Shown here: piece after piece, positions 53,592 through 63,970 of the stretch
How the letters are laid out: each line of letters starts with the position of its first letter
How positions within the stretch are numbered: position 1 is the first letter of the stretch
Source: Caprella mutica
Lineage: Eukaryota > Arthropoda > Malacostraca > Amphipoda > Caprellidae
Length of the DNA: 64,000 nt
NCBI GenBank assembly: GCA_947561585.1
Contig: CANNZV010002369.1
Span: 37,571 to 101,570, forward strand
Direction: 5' to 3'
The notes under the pieces: model-generated
What the model was told of the DNA's origin: nothing
The model's database searches: none
Seen by the model: the letters and a program-made list of their open reading frames with translations, nothing else
Translations under genes and position numbers: made by a program

Positions 53592-54395
53592 AAGTAGAGA
53601 TGACAGTTCCAACTCGTCCAGTCCAAGCCATGTAGTGGAGGGGAAGGCAAAGAAGAAACCGGAGAGAAGGGATAGCTCTAAACTAACCTCTAAGTTCCTG
53701 AGAACTCTCAGTAGAGCAAATTCTAAAGAAGATAGCAACTCTCTGAAAAGAAGCAATCCTGCCTATCATTCTGAAGGGAAAGGTCTGAGAAAGAAAAATC
53801 CATGGAGATCTGAAAGAGAACTCACGTCAACCTCTTCTTCACCCACTAAAAAAGAAAGAAGTCAAAGTTTTTGCGAAAAGGCTGCATTAAAGTGCAGAAC
53901 ACCCATCGGTGCAAATGGTGAAGTTGCAACTCCTGTAAAAGTTGCAACGGTTGAAAAGTCTGCTAAAAATATTGCTAGATCACAGGAAACTAGACGGTCT
54001 GTGCGCAAACTTACCCTTGATTCTGGTTACGAGACTAGTAATGCATTAGTTGAAGGAGACTATACCCAATTAGGTAGTACGGTACAATCTTCAGCAACAT
54101 TGCCACTTTCACCAACTTTAGCTTCTTCACTAAATTCAACATCGTCAGCAAATTTGCCTTCATCACCAAATTCAACATCACCAGAAACTTTGACTTCATC
54201 ACTAAATTCAACATCATTAGCAACTTTGCCTACATCACCAGCAGGTTTTACATCACCTAAATCTACAGTAACTTCGGTGTTGTACCCAGAAACATCTTTT
54301 CCATCCGATGATGAGGCAACCCTAGCGGCTGAGTCAGACCACAACTCTAGTAGTTCTCCTTCTGTTGGAGAGTCCGTCACACCCGTCCTATCAAG
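53592..54395 (+). CDS. Exon D: common coding exon, Ser/Thr-rich product
   Basis: The acceptor TATCTTTTGTTTCAG ends at 53591 and the donor AAG-GTAAGG starts at 54396. The exon is 804 nt (268 codons), starting and ending in phase 2, so it can be spliced in or out without frame change. It encodes SRDDSSNSSSPSHVVEGKAK, then a basic part (KFLRTLSRANSKEDSN, KKNPWRSERELTSTSSS), then RRSVRKLTLDSGYETS. An imperfect repeat of SLNSTS-A-LP-SPNST units follows, and an acidic Ser-rich end (FPSDDEATLAAESDHN) closes with TPVLSR. The many RxxS and SP sites suggest phosphorylation, as inference only. No catalytic domain is visible; any domain must be in downstream exons. Phases match exons A, B, C and E. Confidence 0.8.
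54094..54246 (+). repeat. Imperfect coding repeat inside exon D
   Basis: About four units of TCATCACCAAATTCAACATC plus related codons encode SSLNSTSSANLPSSPNSTS-type sequence. They are diverged, unlike the uniform repeat in exon C. Confidence 0.8.
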
Positions 54396-55034
54396 GTAAG
54401 GTTGCTGCCATTTGTTATTATTCACAATATTTACGAGAGATGTAAAATATTGCACTTACGTTTTATTTGGTACATTTTAAAACGCTACATCTTTCATGCT
54501 ATTTTTCTTCGAATTGATAATTCTTATCGCAAATTTTATTGCACTTCTTGTTATCTGAATTTATACTGAATAGACTTCTAGTTCTCTAACCTTTCACATG
54601 GTTATTCTTAAAATATTATATCGTTAGTATATAGCTATTAATTTTAAGATGGTGATTAGTAGAGGGCATTCCTTCCGCTGTATAATCTATTCTTATTGCC
54701 TTTTATCTTCCTCACCCTGACACATTGAATTGATGGCTATGCATTTACCTACTAATCTATACGATAAGATAAGGAACTCGTGTGTACCACACTAGGTATA
54801 CTAGGCTACCAGTGTACTAGGCTACCATTCTACCTAGTCATTCAGTCTTTGCTAACGTGTGTGTGAATCTGGTGAAACGTAACTAGGCCTCTCACTAACT
54901 ATGATACAGTCAACTGTATTCGTTATTAATAAAGTCACTTCACGAAAAAGGAAACTTACTGTCACTATTGGTGATGATGAGGAAAAAAACAGGTGAGGAA
55001 ATAGTGATTAGTGTGCTAACTGATGCTAAAGCTT
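54396..55034. other. Intronic sequence after exon D
   Basis: No downstream exon is recognised. GGTATACTAGGCTACCAGTG words repeat near 54795-54835. Confidence 0.4.
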
Positions 55035-55330
55035 CTAGGAAAATTCAGTCTCGTTTTAAAGTGATTTTATTACTGAACAATAATTGAAAAAGTTGAAATT
55101 ATGGGTACTAAAATGTGTAGTTTATTCATTAAAAGCGGATAACAACATTAACCGTTGTGAAATGATACGTAACATTAGTAATTTTAATATTTATGATCTG
55201 AGCGGAAAATTCGGTCTCAGAAATGTTGGTCCTTGATACAAATAATACATATCAGTTAGACGTATCGGAGATCATTTTAAACGGGACCGAATTTTCCGAG
55301 ACCGAATTTTCCGAGACTGAATTTTCCTAG
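55035..55330 (+). mobile_element. Foldback-type repeat (GAAAATTCGGTCTCGG family), short copy 3
   Basis: The perfect terminal inverted repeat is CTAGGAAAATTCAGTCTCG at both ends. The interior has GAAAAAGTTGAAATTATGGG, AAATGATACGTAACATTAG and GGAAAATTCGGTCTCAG. The right end carries three CCGAGACCGAATTTT-type units. It lacks the AACAATCATGAAG block of copies 1 and 2. Confidence 0.85.
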
Positions 55331-55542
55331 CTGAGTACCTAATGAAATAAAGTATGAAATCTTGTAACGAAGTACCTTGTGATAGATACCATTTTGATGG
55401 TAGATTTTCTTGTGCTATAGTACCATTTATGTGTAATATAGCACAATAGAGCACATTTATGCCATACACATAAATAAGAATTAGAAGTATTGCCCTTATA
55501 ATAACGACTATAATAACCTTATAATATAAAATAAATGCCATT

Positions 55543-55945
55543 GGTATCCATAAGTATCATGGATACTAAATATAATAACGATTGGTATCCATAAGTATCA
55601 TGGATACCAAATATAATAACCATTGGTATCCATAAGTATCATGGATACCAAATATAATAACCATTGGTATCCATAAGTATCATGGATACTAAATATAATA
55701 ACGATTGGTATCCATAAGTATCATGGATACCAAATATAATAACGATTGGTATCCATAAGTATCATGGATACCAAATATAATAACCATTGGTATCCATAAG
55801 TATCATGGATACTAAATATAATAACGATTGGTATCCATAAGTATCATGGATACCAAATATAATAACGATTGGTATCCATAAGTATCATGGATACCAAATA
55901 TAATAACGATTGGTATCCATGATAAGGTATCAAGGATACCAATAT
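55543..55945. repeat. 41-bp array of palindromes (10 copies)
   Basis: Each unit has the inverted pair GGTATCCATAAG / TATCATGGATACC plus AAATATAATAACGATT, with starts exactly 41 bp apart from 55543. The final unit is altered (CATGATAAGGTATCAAGG). The palindrome is that of the MITE apex at 22359-22392. A possible MITE right end (complement GGGTAAGTCCTCAGTTACC) lies at about 56008-56028. Confidence 0.93.
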
Positions 55946-56227
55946 AATAACTAGATAAAATATCGAAATATATACCATTTTTTACATGATCGGAAAAGTG
56001 GATGTGTCTGGTAACTGAGGACTTACCCAATTCGTGATATAAATTATATTGGTCCCTCCAATCTGCACACAGTAATTTTGTATTATTTCCAAGGTTATTT
56101 GGTGCCTATATCTTTTGTTCATCTTTTCATTTAATTCAATTAGTCTCACTTCATTGATATCGTGTGGAAAGAAACATTACGAAATTACCTTCCTATTGTA
56201 CTAAATAAGCTAATTGGTAGAACATTG

Positions 56228-56475
56228 TAAAGGCTAGGTACTTGCTAGGACATGTTTGAACTTGCTAGGACATGTTTGAACTTGTTAGGACATGTTTGAA
56301 CTTGTTAGGACATGTTTGAACTTGTTAGGACATGTTTGAACTTGTTAGGACATGTTTGAACTTGTTAGGACATGTTTGAACTTGTTAGGACATGTTTGAA
56401 CTTGTTAGGACATGTTTGAACTTTCTAGGACATGTTTGAACTTTCTAGTACATGTTTGAACTTTCTAGGACATGT
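56228..56475. repeat. 20-bp minisatellite (12 copies)
   Basis: Units of AGGACATGTTTGAACTTGTT are in exact register; the first and last units carry GCT or TCT changes. Confidence 0.95.
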
Positions 56476-56611
56476 TTGTTGTAATATATAAAATTTTAAA
56501 AATGAAAGAAATGAAAAATTAATTTATTATTTAGATTAGTTATTAATTGAGTATACCTATTTAATCATATTTTTTATTTTAATCAAAAAATAAAAATAAC
56601 ACAGAAAGATG

Positions 56612-56682
56612 GAACTATCGGACTAATAGGGCGTCGGACTATTGGGGCGTCGGACTAATGGGGCGTCGGACTGTTGAGAAGT
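56612..56682. repeat. 19-bp short tandem repeat (3-4 copies)
   Basis: Units of GGGGCGTCGGACTAATGG type. It abuts the reverse copy of the pogo-like element. Confidence 0.85.
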
Positions 56683-56699
56683 CCCCTTCTAATTTCATA

Positions 56700-56970
56700 A
56701 AAAATGATTGAAGTGAAAGAAATATTACATATTTATATTATAATTGAAACAATAAATTTCATACTGTTTCAATATGATTTTCCCTTCAAAATTGTTATAT
56801 TAGTCACCATTAAATTCTCAATAAACAAATAGAGCTATTGAAATGTTACAGTCACCGCTTTACTTTTTAGAGATAACGATGTTGGTCTAGTAGGAAACTG
56901 CTGAAGTGAGTTTCTTAGTAGACCAAACAAACTTGGAACGTAACTCTGGTCTACTAAGAGGTTTTGCTGT
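56700..56970 (-). mobile_element. Pogo-like non-autonomous element, copy 2 (partial)
   Basis: The right edge AGGTTTTGCTGT and GGTCTACTAAGAGG, plus GAAACTGCTGAAGTGAGTTT and CACCGCTTTACTTTTTAGAG, are the reverse complement of 33943-34250. The other end is missing. Confidence 0.85.
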
Positions 56971-57057
56971 ACCTTTTTTATAGGTTATTCCACATACCTA
57001 AACCTACTTAGACGCTACTTTCCGAAAAGGTGTTTATGGTTCAATTTGTGGTACATT

Positions 57058-57386
57058 CCTAGTTCACGTCCCTAAATGAAATAGGGACGTGAACTAGGTA
57101 GGGGGTAATCGTTAGTTAATAATTTTCTTATGGTGATAACCATTTAAAAACAAAAACAAGAGTATATAATTATATTAAAAAAAAAATCAAAACGATATTC
57201 TTCAATTTGCTTAATTTCCATTTCAAATATTCCTTTTGGTATTATTTGTTTATGTAGACAAGATACTAGAGTTTCTCTCAATTAATATTTTAATCAGATA
57301 AAATGTATTTAAATTTAAGAAAAAATAATTTAAAAATACCCCCTTCCTAGTTCACGTCCCTAAATGAAATAGGAACGTGAACTAGG
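57058..57386. mobile_element. Element bounded by two perfect or near-perfect palindromes
   Basis: At 57058-57098 CCTAGTTCACGTCCCTA and its complement flank AATGAAA (41 bp in all). At 57346-57386 the same 41 bp recurs with one change in the stem. Just inside are GTAGGGGGTA and TACCCCCTT in inverted orientation. The 247-bp interior is AT-rich and non-coding. Confidence 0.8.
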
Positions 57387-57779
57387 ACCGATTTAGCAAT
57401 ATTAATAATCTTTATTTAACAAATTGGCCATTTAATCAGGCAAACAGTCGGTCAGACTGCGTTGTCAACCAGTTTTAACTTATATATACAGTTGGAAAAT
57501 GCAAGCCCATATATAAGATTAGAAACTATTCTGGGGTGTGTACCATTTGGTATAGATTCATACCACCCCGTGGTCTAAGTTTGGTGCCAATGTGTTATTC
57601 CACGCTGTCTATTTACCTAGTCAATATACTGGTTATTAGCATAATAAAAGAGCTAATAAAAGGTATATGGGAGAGTTTCTCCTCAAACAGCAGACTCCTG
57701 TTCTACAGATGATAGACAGTTAAACTTCACTGGGGAAAGGTTAACTAGACTGTGTACAGTGGAAAATAAAGAACAACAT
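57387..57779. other. Stretch before possible exon E
   Basis: No repeat is recognised. 57660-57779 is somewhat less AT-rich and could be a 5' UTR of exon E. Confidence 0.3.
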
Positions 57780-57814
57780 ATGATTAAAATGACAGTTCTT
57801 TTAAATGCATTAGG
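57780..57814 (+). CDS. Exon E: weak candidate for another first exon
   Basis: ATG at 57780 gives MIKMTVLLNAL plus GG, followed by the consensus donor GTAAGT at 57815. The two leftover bases give the same phase 2 as exons A-D, so it could splice to the exon that follows D. However, AGGGTAAGTTTT at the junction is also the terminal motif of the local MITE family, so the donor may be a coincidence or may be supplied by the MITE. Low confidence. Confidence 0.25.
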
Positions 57815-58561
57815 GTAAGTTTTTTATTTTGGTATATATGGTACCTGCAAATGTCATGAATACCAATAGTAATAAAAGTTGAATTATAATAAATTATAAT
57901 TATTCCATACAGTTATCCATGATAGGTATCACGGATACCTGCGAGTAAATAATAACGAGTAAAAATATAATTGTCATATAGATTTGATATAGAACTGCAT
58001 TATTGAAAGTATGAAACCGTCCTTTCCTTATTTGTTTAAACGTTTTTTTTTTTACTAATTCCACCAATATAGTGACATATGCTTTCGCATACCCGCTTAG
58101 AGCATTGCTACCTTAAAAAAAGGTTAAAAGCTATAAAATAATCTAGTGTGTGTACCAAGTCTGTTCAAATGAAAGTTTACTTTAGCTACCCCTCTTGGTT
58201 GTGTCTTCAGTTTTCTATTGAAATAGAAAACGATGGGGGCTGTTCCAGGAGTGACTGCGCTAGGGTTTGTACAGTGTCTTCACTTTCACGCTGTTCTTTA
58301 CTCCTTGTTTTACTAATTAAAGAGGTACAAGGTGATAATGCACTGCATGACTCAGCACATTTATAGAAAGTAAAACACGCAAAAGACATTTTTAATTATA
58401 AACTTTTTGATAATGATTTAATGTTTAGAGTGTCATCCAAAGTGACACTAATTTTCTAGAGACCGACAACGTCAGTGTTTGCACTGTTAGAAAATGAAGA
58501 GATGCTAAGTAAAGATGACATCAAAACGTTAGTACAGATAGGGATACAATGTAGTTTAATT
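57815..58561. other. Non-coding stretch with two decayed GGTATC palindromes
   Basis: GGTATATATGGTACCTGCAA with ATGTCATGAATACC (57831-57865) and TATCCATGATAGGTATCACG (57912 on) are imperfect members of the dispersed palindrome family. A 72-codon frame at 58148-58366 has no support. Confidence 0.45.
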
Positions 58562-58599
58562 GGTATCCATGATACCTGTTCTAAGTATCATGGATACCA
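58562..58599. repeat. Dispersed palindrome, GGTATCCATGATAC type
   Basis: GGTATCCATGATACCTG and AGTATCATGGATACC flank TTCTA. Confidence 0.85.
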
Positions 58600-58644
58600 A
58601 TGCGTACATTAGGTACCCCTCTCTTCACTCTTACTCTACTCTTA

Positions 58645-58746
58645 GGGTGGTGTCACACGAGCGTAACACGGATACATATAAAATTGGTCTAACAATAATT
58701 TCCTCAGAGTTTAAACCGCCGTGAAAACGCTCGTGCGACCGGACCC
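58645..58746. mobile_element. PIF/Harbinger-like MITE with TTA target-site duplication
   Basis: The left end GGGTGGTGTCACACGAGCG faces a right end whose complement is GGGTCCGGTCGCACGAGCG. TTA flanks both sides (58642-58644 and 58747-58749). A 3-bp TWA target and GG-G-C-GT-ACACG ends fit PIF/Harbinger. Length 102 bp. Confidence 0.75.
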
Positions 58747-58784
58747 TTACCCCCCTCTCTAACCCACTCTCTCTCTCTCTCTTA

Positions 58785-58798
58785 CCCCCCCCCCCCCC
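58785..58798. repeat. Poly-C tract (14 C)
   Basis: A run of 14 C follows a (CT)n tract. Confidence 0.85.
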
Positions 58799-59248
58799 TT
58801 ACTCTTTTTCTCTCTAAGGTCACCCCAAACGTGTTCTTCTGCTTTAAGTTACTAGCTCAAAGGTGTGTCAGATTTACACACTTGATTTACACTCTTAAAT
58901 AGCACACAGAGTTATTTACCATGCTATTTACATGCATGGGTTATAATGTTTATTAGATATGTAGCCTTAGATAAACTATTTTATTTTTATACATTTGAAG
59001 AAAATAGAATTTTTGAAACTGAACATCTCGCATAAGAGAAAATCTGCGATGAGAATTCTTTTCATACATCTTTTTTCTCTTGATAAATATATTTTTTTAT
59101 TATTTTAATTAGATACAGTTGTTAAAGTTAACTACGAAATCTAATTTGTTAGAGAGTAAATCCCTGTAGTCAATAGTAAGTGTTGAAAAATTATACGATT
59201 GATATGCATCTATTATATAAATTATTCTTAATTTTACATAGAAACTCA
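58799..59248. other. AT-rich non-coding stretch
   Basis: No feature is recognised. Confidence 0.4.
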
Positions 59249-59512
59249 GTTACTATGAGATGGTATTAGTAACGCTTGGTAACCGTTACTATGAGATGGT
59301 ATTAGTAACGCCCAGTAACCGTTACTATGAGATGGTATTAGTGACGCCTGGTAACCGTTACTATGAGATGGTATTAGTAACGCCTGGTAACCGTTACTAT
59401 GAGATGGTATTAGTAACGCCTGGTAACCGTTACTATGAGATGGTATTAGTAACGCCTGGTAACCGTTACTATGAGATGGTATTAGTAACGCCTGGTAACC
59501 GTTACTATGAGA
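59249..59512. repeat. 36-bp minisatellite (about 7 copies)
   Basis: Units of GTTACTATGAGATGGTATTA plus GTAACGCCTGGTAACC. GTTACTA/TAGTAAC and GGTAACCGTTAC make it partly palindromic. Confidence 0.95.
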
Positions 59513-59545
59513 ACAACTAAAAAAAATGTGAAATCTATATAATTG

Positions 59546-60236
59546 CAGAAGATTAAAAGAGGAAGGTATGGCCCCACCATACCTTCCTCTCTCAATCTTC
59601 TATGGCCCCACCATACCTTCCTCTCTCAATCTTCTATGGCCCCACCATACCTTCCTCTCTCAATCTTCTATGGCCTCACCATACCTTCCTCTCTCAATCT
59701 TCTATGGCCCCACCATACCTTCCTCTCTCAATCTTCTATGGCCTCACCATACCTTCCTCTCTCAATCTTCTATGGCCCCACCATACCTTCCCCTCTCAAT
59801 CTTCTATGGCCCCACCATACCTTCCTCTCTCAATCTTCTATGGCCCCACCTTACCTTCCTCTCTCATTCTTCTATGGCCCCACCATACTTTCCCCTCTCA
59901 ATCTTCTATGGCCCCACCATACTTTCCCCTCTCAATCTTCTATGGCCCCACCTTACCTTCCCCTCTCAATCTTCTATGGCCCCACCATACCTTCCTCTCT
60001 CAATCTTCTATGGCCCCACCTTACCTTCCTCTCTCATTCTTCTATGGCCCCACCATACTTTCCCCTCTCAATCTTCTATGGCCCCACCATACTTTCCCCT
60101 CTCAATCTTCTATGGCCCCACCATACTTTCCCCTCTCAATCTTCTATGGCCCCACCATACTTTCCCCTCTCAATCTTCTATGGCCCCACCATACCTTCCT
60201 CTCTCATTCTTCTATGGCCCCACCATACCCTACTAA
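59546..60236. repeat. 34-bp minisatellite with an inverted unit at its left edge (about 19 copies)
   Basis: Units of TATGGCCCCACCATACCTTC plus CTCTCTCAATCTTC. At 59546-59594 AAGATTAAAAGAGGAAGG then TATGG runs head-to-head into CCATACCTTCCTCTCTCAAT, so the first unit is preceded by its own inverse. The 34-bp period leaves all three + frames open. Confidence 0.95.
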
Positions 60237-60321
60237 AGATGTGGCAATAATATGAAATAGTATTTTTATCTAATAATTTTTTAAGCTTTTTTTTTAGGTA
60301 TATGTCTATACCTGTAAGTTT

Positions 60322-63300
60322 TTAAAGTTATACATCCTTGTGACTAATATTAGTTATACATCCTTGTGACTAATATTAGTTATACATCCTTGTGACTAAT
60401 ATTAGTTATACATCCTTGTGACTAATATTAGTTATACATCCTTGTGACTAATATTAGTTATACATCAATGTGACTAATCTTAGTTATACATCCTTGTGGC
60501 TAATCTTAGTTATTTATCCTTGTGACTAATATTAGTTATATATCCTTGTGACTAATATTAGTTATTTATCCTTGTGACTAATATTAGATATACATCCTTG
60601 TGACTAATATTAGTTATTTATCCTTGTGACTAATATTAGTTATTTATCCTTGTGACTAATATTAGTTATACATCAATGTGACTAATATTAGTTATACATC
60701 CTTGTGACTAATATTAGATATACATCCTTGTGGCTAATCTTAGTTATTTATCCTTGTGACTAATATTAGTTATACATCCTTGTGGCTAATCTTAGTTATT
60801 TATCCTTGTGACTAATATTAGTTATACATCCTTGTGACTAATATTAGTTATTTATCCTTGTGACTAATATTAGATATACATCCTTGTGACTAATATTAGT
60901 TATTTATCCTTGTGACTAATATTAGATATACATCCTTGTGACTAATATTAGTTATTTATCCTTGTGACTAATATTAGTTATTTATCCTTGTGACTAATAT
61001 TAGTTATACATCCTTGTGACTAATATTAGTTATTTATCCTTGTGACTAATATTAGTTATACATCCTTGTGACTAATATTAGTTATTTATCCTTGTGACTA
61101 ATATTAGATATACATCCTTGTGACTAATATTAGTTATTTATCCTTGTGACTAATATTAGTTATTTATCCTTGTGACTAATATTAGTTATACATCCTTGTG
61201 ACTAATATTAGTTATTTATCCTTGTGACTAATATTAGTTATTTATCCTTGTGACTAATATTAGTTATTTATCCTTGTGACTAATATTAGATATACATCCT
61301 TGTGACTAATATTAGTTATTTATCCTTGTGACTAATATTAGTTATTTATCCTTGTGACTAATATTAGTTATACATCCTTGTGACTAATATTAGTTATACA
61401 TCCTTGTGACTAATATTAGTTATACATCAATGTGACTAATCTTAGTTATACATCCTTGTGGCTAATCTTAGTTATTTATCCTTGTGACTAATATTAGTTA
61501 TACATCCTTGTGACTAATATTAGTTATTTATCCTTGTGACTAATATTAGATATACATCCTTGTGACTAATATTAGTTATTTATCCTTGTGACTAATATTA
61601 GTTATTTATCCTTGTGACTAATATTAGTTATACATCAATGTGACTAATCTTAGTTATACATCCTTGTGGCTAATCTTAGTTATTTATCCTTGTGACTAAT
61701 ATTAGTTATACATCCTTGTGACTAATATTAGTTATTTATCCTTGTGACTAATATTAGATATACATCCTTGTGACTAATATTAGTTATTTATCCTTGTGAC
61801 TAATATTAGTTATTTATCCTTGTGACTAATATTAGTTATACATCCTTGTGACTAATATTAGTTATTTATCCTTGTGACTAATATTAGTTATACATCCTTG
61901 TGACTAATATTAGTTATTTATCCTTGTGACTAATATTAGATATACATCCTTGTGACTAATATTAGTTATTTATCCTTGTGACTAATATTAGTTATTTATC
62001 CTTGTGACTAATATTAGTTATACATCCTTGTGACTAATATTAGTTATTTATCCTTGTGACTAATATTAGTTATTTATCCTTGTGACTAATATTAGTTATT
62101 TATCCTTGTGACTAATATTAGATATACATCCTTGTGACTAATATTAGTTATTTATCCTTGTGACTAATATTAGTTATTTATCCTTGTGACTAATATTAGT
62201 TATACATCCTTGTGACTAATATTAGTTATTTATCCTTGTGACTAATATTAGATATACATCCTTGTGACTAATATTAGTTATTTATCCTTGTGACTAATAT
62301 TAGTTATTTATCCTTGTGACTAATATTAGTTATACATCCTTGTGACTAATATTAGTTATTTATCCTTGTGACTAATATTAGTTATACATCCTTGTGACTA
62401 ATATTAGTTATTTATCCTTGTGACTAATATTAGTTATTTATCCTTGTGACTAATATTAGTTATACATCCTTGTGACTAATATTAGTTATACATCAATGTG
62501 ACTAATCTTAGTTATACATCCTTGTGGCTAATCTTAGTTATTTATCCTTGTGACTAATATTAGTTATACATCCTTGTGACTAATATTAGTTATTTATCCT
62601 TGTGACTAATATTAGATATACATCCTTGTGACTAATATTAGTTATTTATCCTTGTGACTAATATTAGTTATTTATCCTTGTGACTAATATTAGTTATACA
62701 TCCTTGTGACTAATATTAGTTATTTATCCTTGTGACTAATATTAGTTATACATCCTTGTGACTAATATTAGTTATTTATCCTTGTGACTAATATTAGATA
62801 TACATCCTTGTGACTAATATTAGTTATTTATCCTTGTGACTAATATTAGTTATTTATCCTTGTGACTAATATTAGTTATACATCCTTGTGACTAATATTA
62901 GTTATTTATCCTTGTGACTAATATTAGTTATTTATCCTTGTGACTAATATTAGTTATTTATCCTTGTGACTAATATTAGATATACATCCTTGTGACTAAT
63001 ATTAGTTATTTATCCTTGTGACTAATATTAGTTATTTATCCTTGTGACTAATATTAGTTATACATCCTTGTGACTAATATTAGTTATTTATCCTTGTGAC
63101 TAATATTAGATATACATCCTTGTGACTAATATTAGTTATTTATCCTTGTGACTAATATTAGTTATTTATCCTTGTGACTAATATTAGTTATACATCCTTG
63201 TGACTAATATTAGTTATTTATCCTTGTGACTAATATTAGTTATACATCCTTGTGACTAATATTAGTTATTTATCCTTGTGACTAATATTAGATATACATC

Positions 63301-63970
63301 CTTGTGACTAATATTAGTTATTTATCCTTGTGACTTAAGTTATTTATCCTTGTGACTAATATTAGTTATACATCCTTGTGACTAATATTAGTTATTTATC
63401 CTTGTGACTAATATTAGTTATTTATCCTTGTGACTAATATTAGTTATTTATCCTTGTGACTAATATTAGATATACATCCTTGTGACTAATATTAGTTATT
63501 TATCCTTGTGACTAATATTAGTTATTTATCCTTGTGACTAATATTAGTTATACATCCTTGTGACTAATATTAGTTATTTATCCTTGTGACTAATAATTAG
63601 ATATACATCCTTGTGACATAATATTAGTTATTTATCCTTGTGACTAATATTAGTTATTTATCCTTGTGACTAATATTAGTTATTATCCTTGTGACTTAAC
63701 TTAGTTATTTATCCTTGTGACTAATATTAGTTATTACATCCTTGTGACTAATATTAGTTATTTATCCTTGTGACTAATATTAGTTATACATCTTGTGACT
63801 AATATTAGTTATTCATCCTTGTGACTAATCTTAGTATACATCCTTGTGACTAATATTATTTATCCTTGTGACTAATATTAGTTATACATCCTTGTGACTA
63901 ATATTAGTTATCTTGGTATTATGCCTCTGTGACTATATTAGTTATCTATCCTTGTGACTAATATTAGTTT
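60322..63970. repeat. 26-bp minisatellite (about 140 copies), decayed at its right edge
   Basis: Units of TTATACATCCTTGTGACTAA plus TATTAG mix three types (ATACATCC, ATTTATCC, ATATACATCC preceded by TAG). Rare marker units (TACATCAATG, TGTGGCTAATCTTAG) recur at about 60460, 60667, 61421, 61629 and 62487, showing block duplications. Up to about 63300 the period is nearly perfect; after 63330 and especially after 63590 single-base insertions and deletions become common. Confidence 0.97.

Noticed and set aside
58148..58389. Two overlapping ORFs on opposite strands near 58.2 kb
   Set aside because: A possible acceptor (GTGTCTTCAG at 58210) leads into a stop after four codons in the phase required by exon D.
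60285..60315. Micro-exon after the T-tract acceptor TTTTTTTTTAG with donor GTAAGT
   Set aside because: Only 16 nt, right beside the terminal array. The signals could arise by chance in T-rich DNA.
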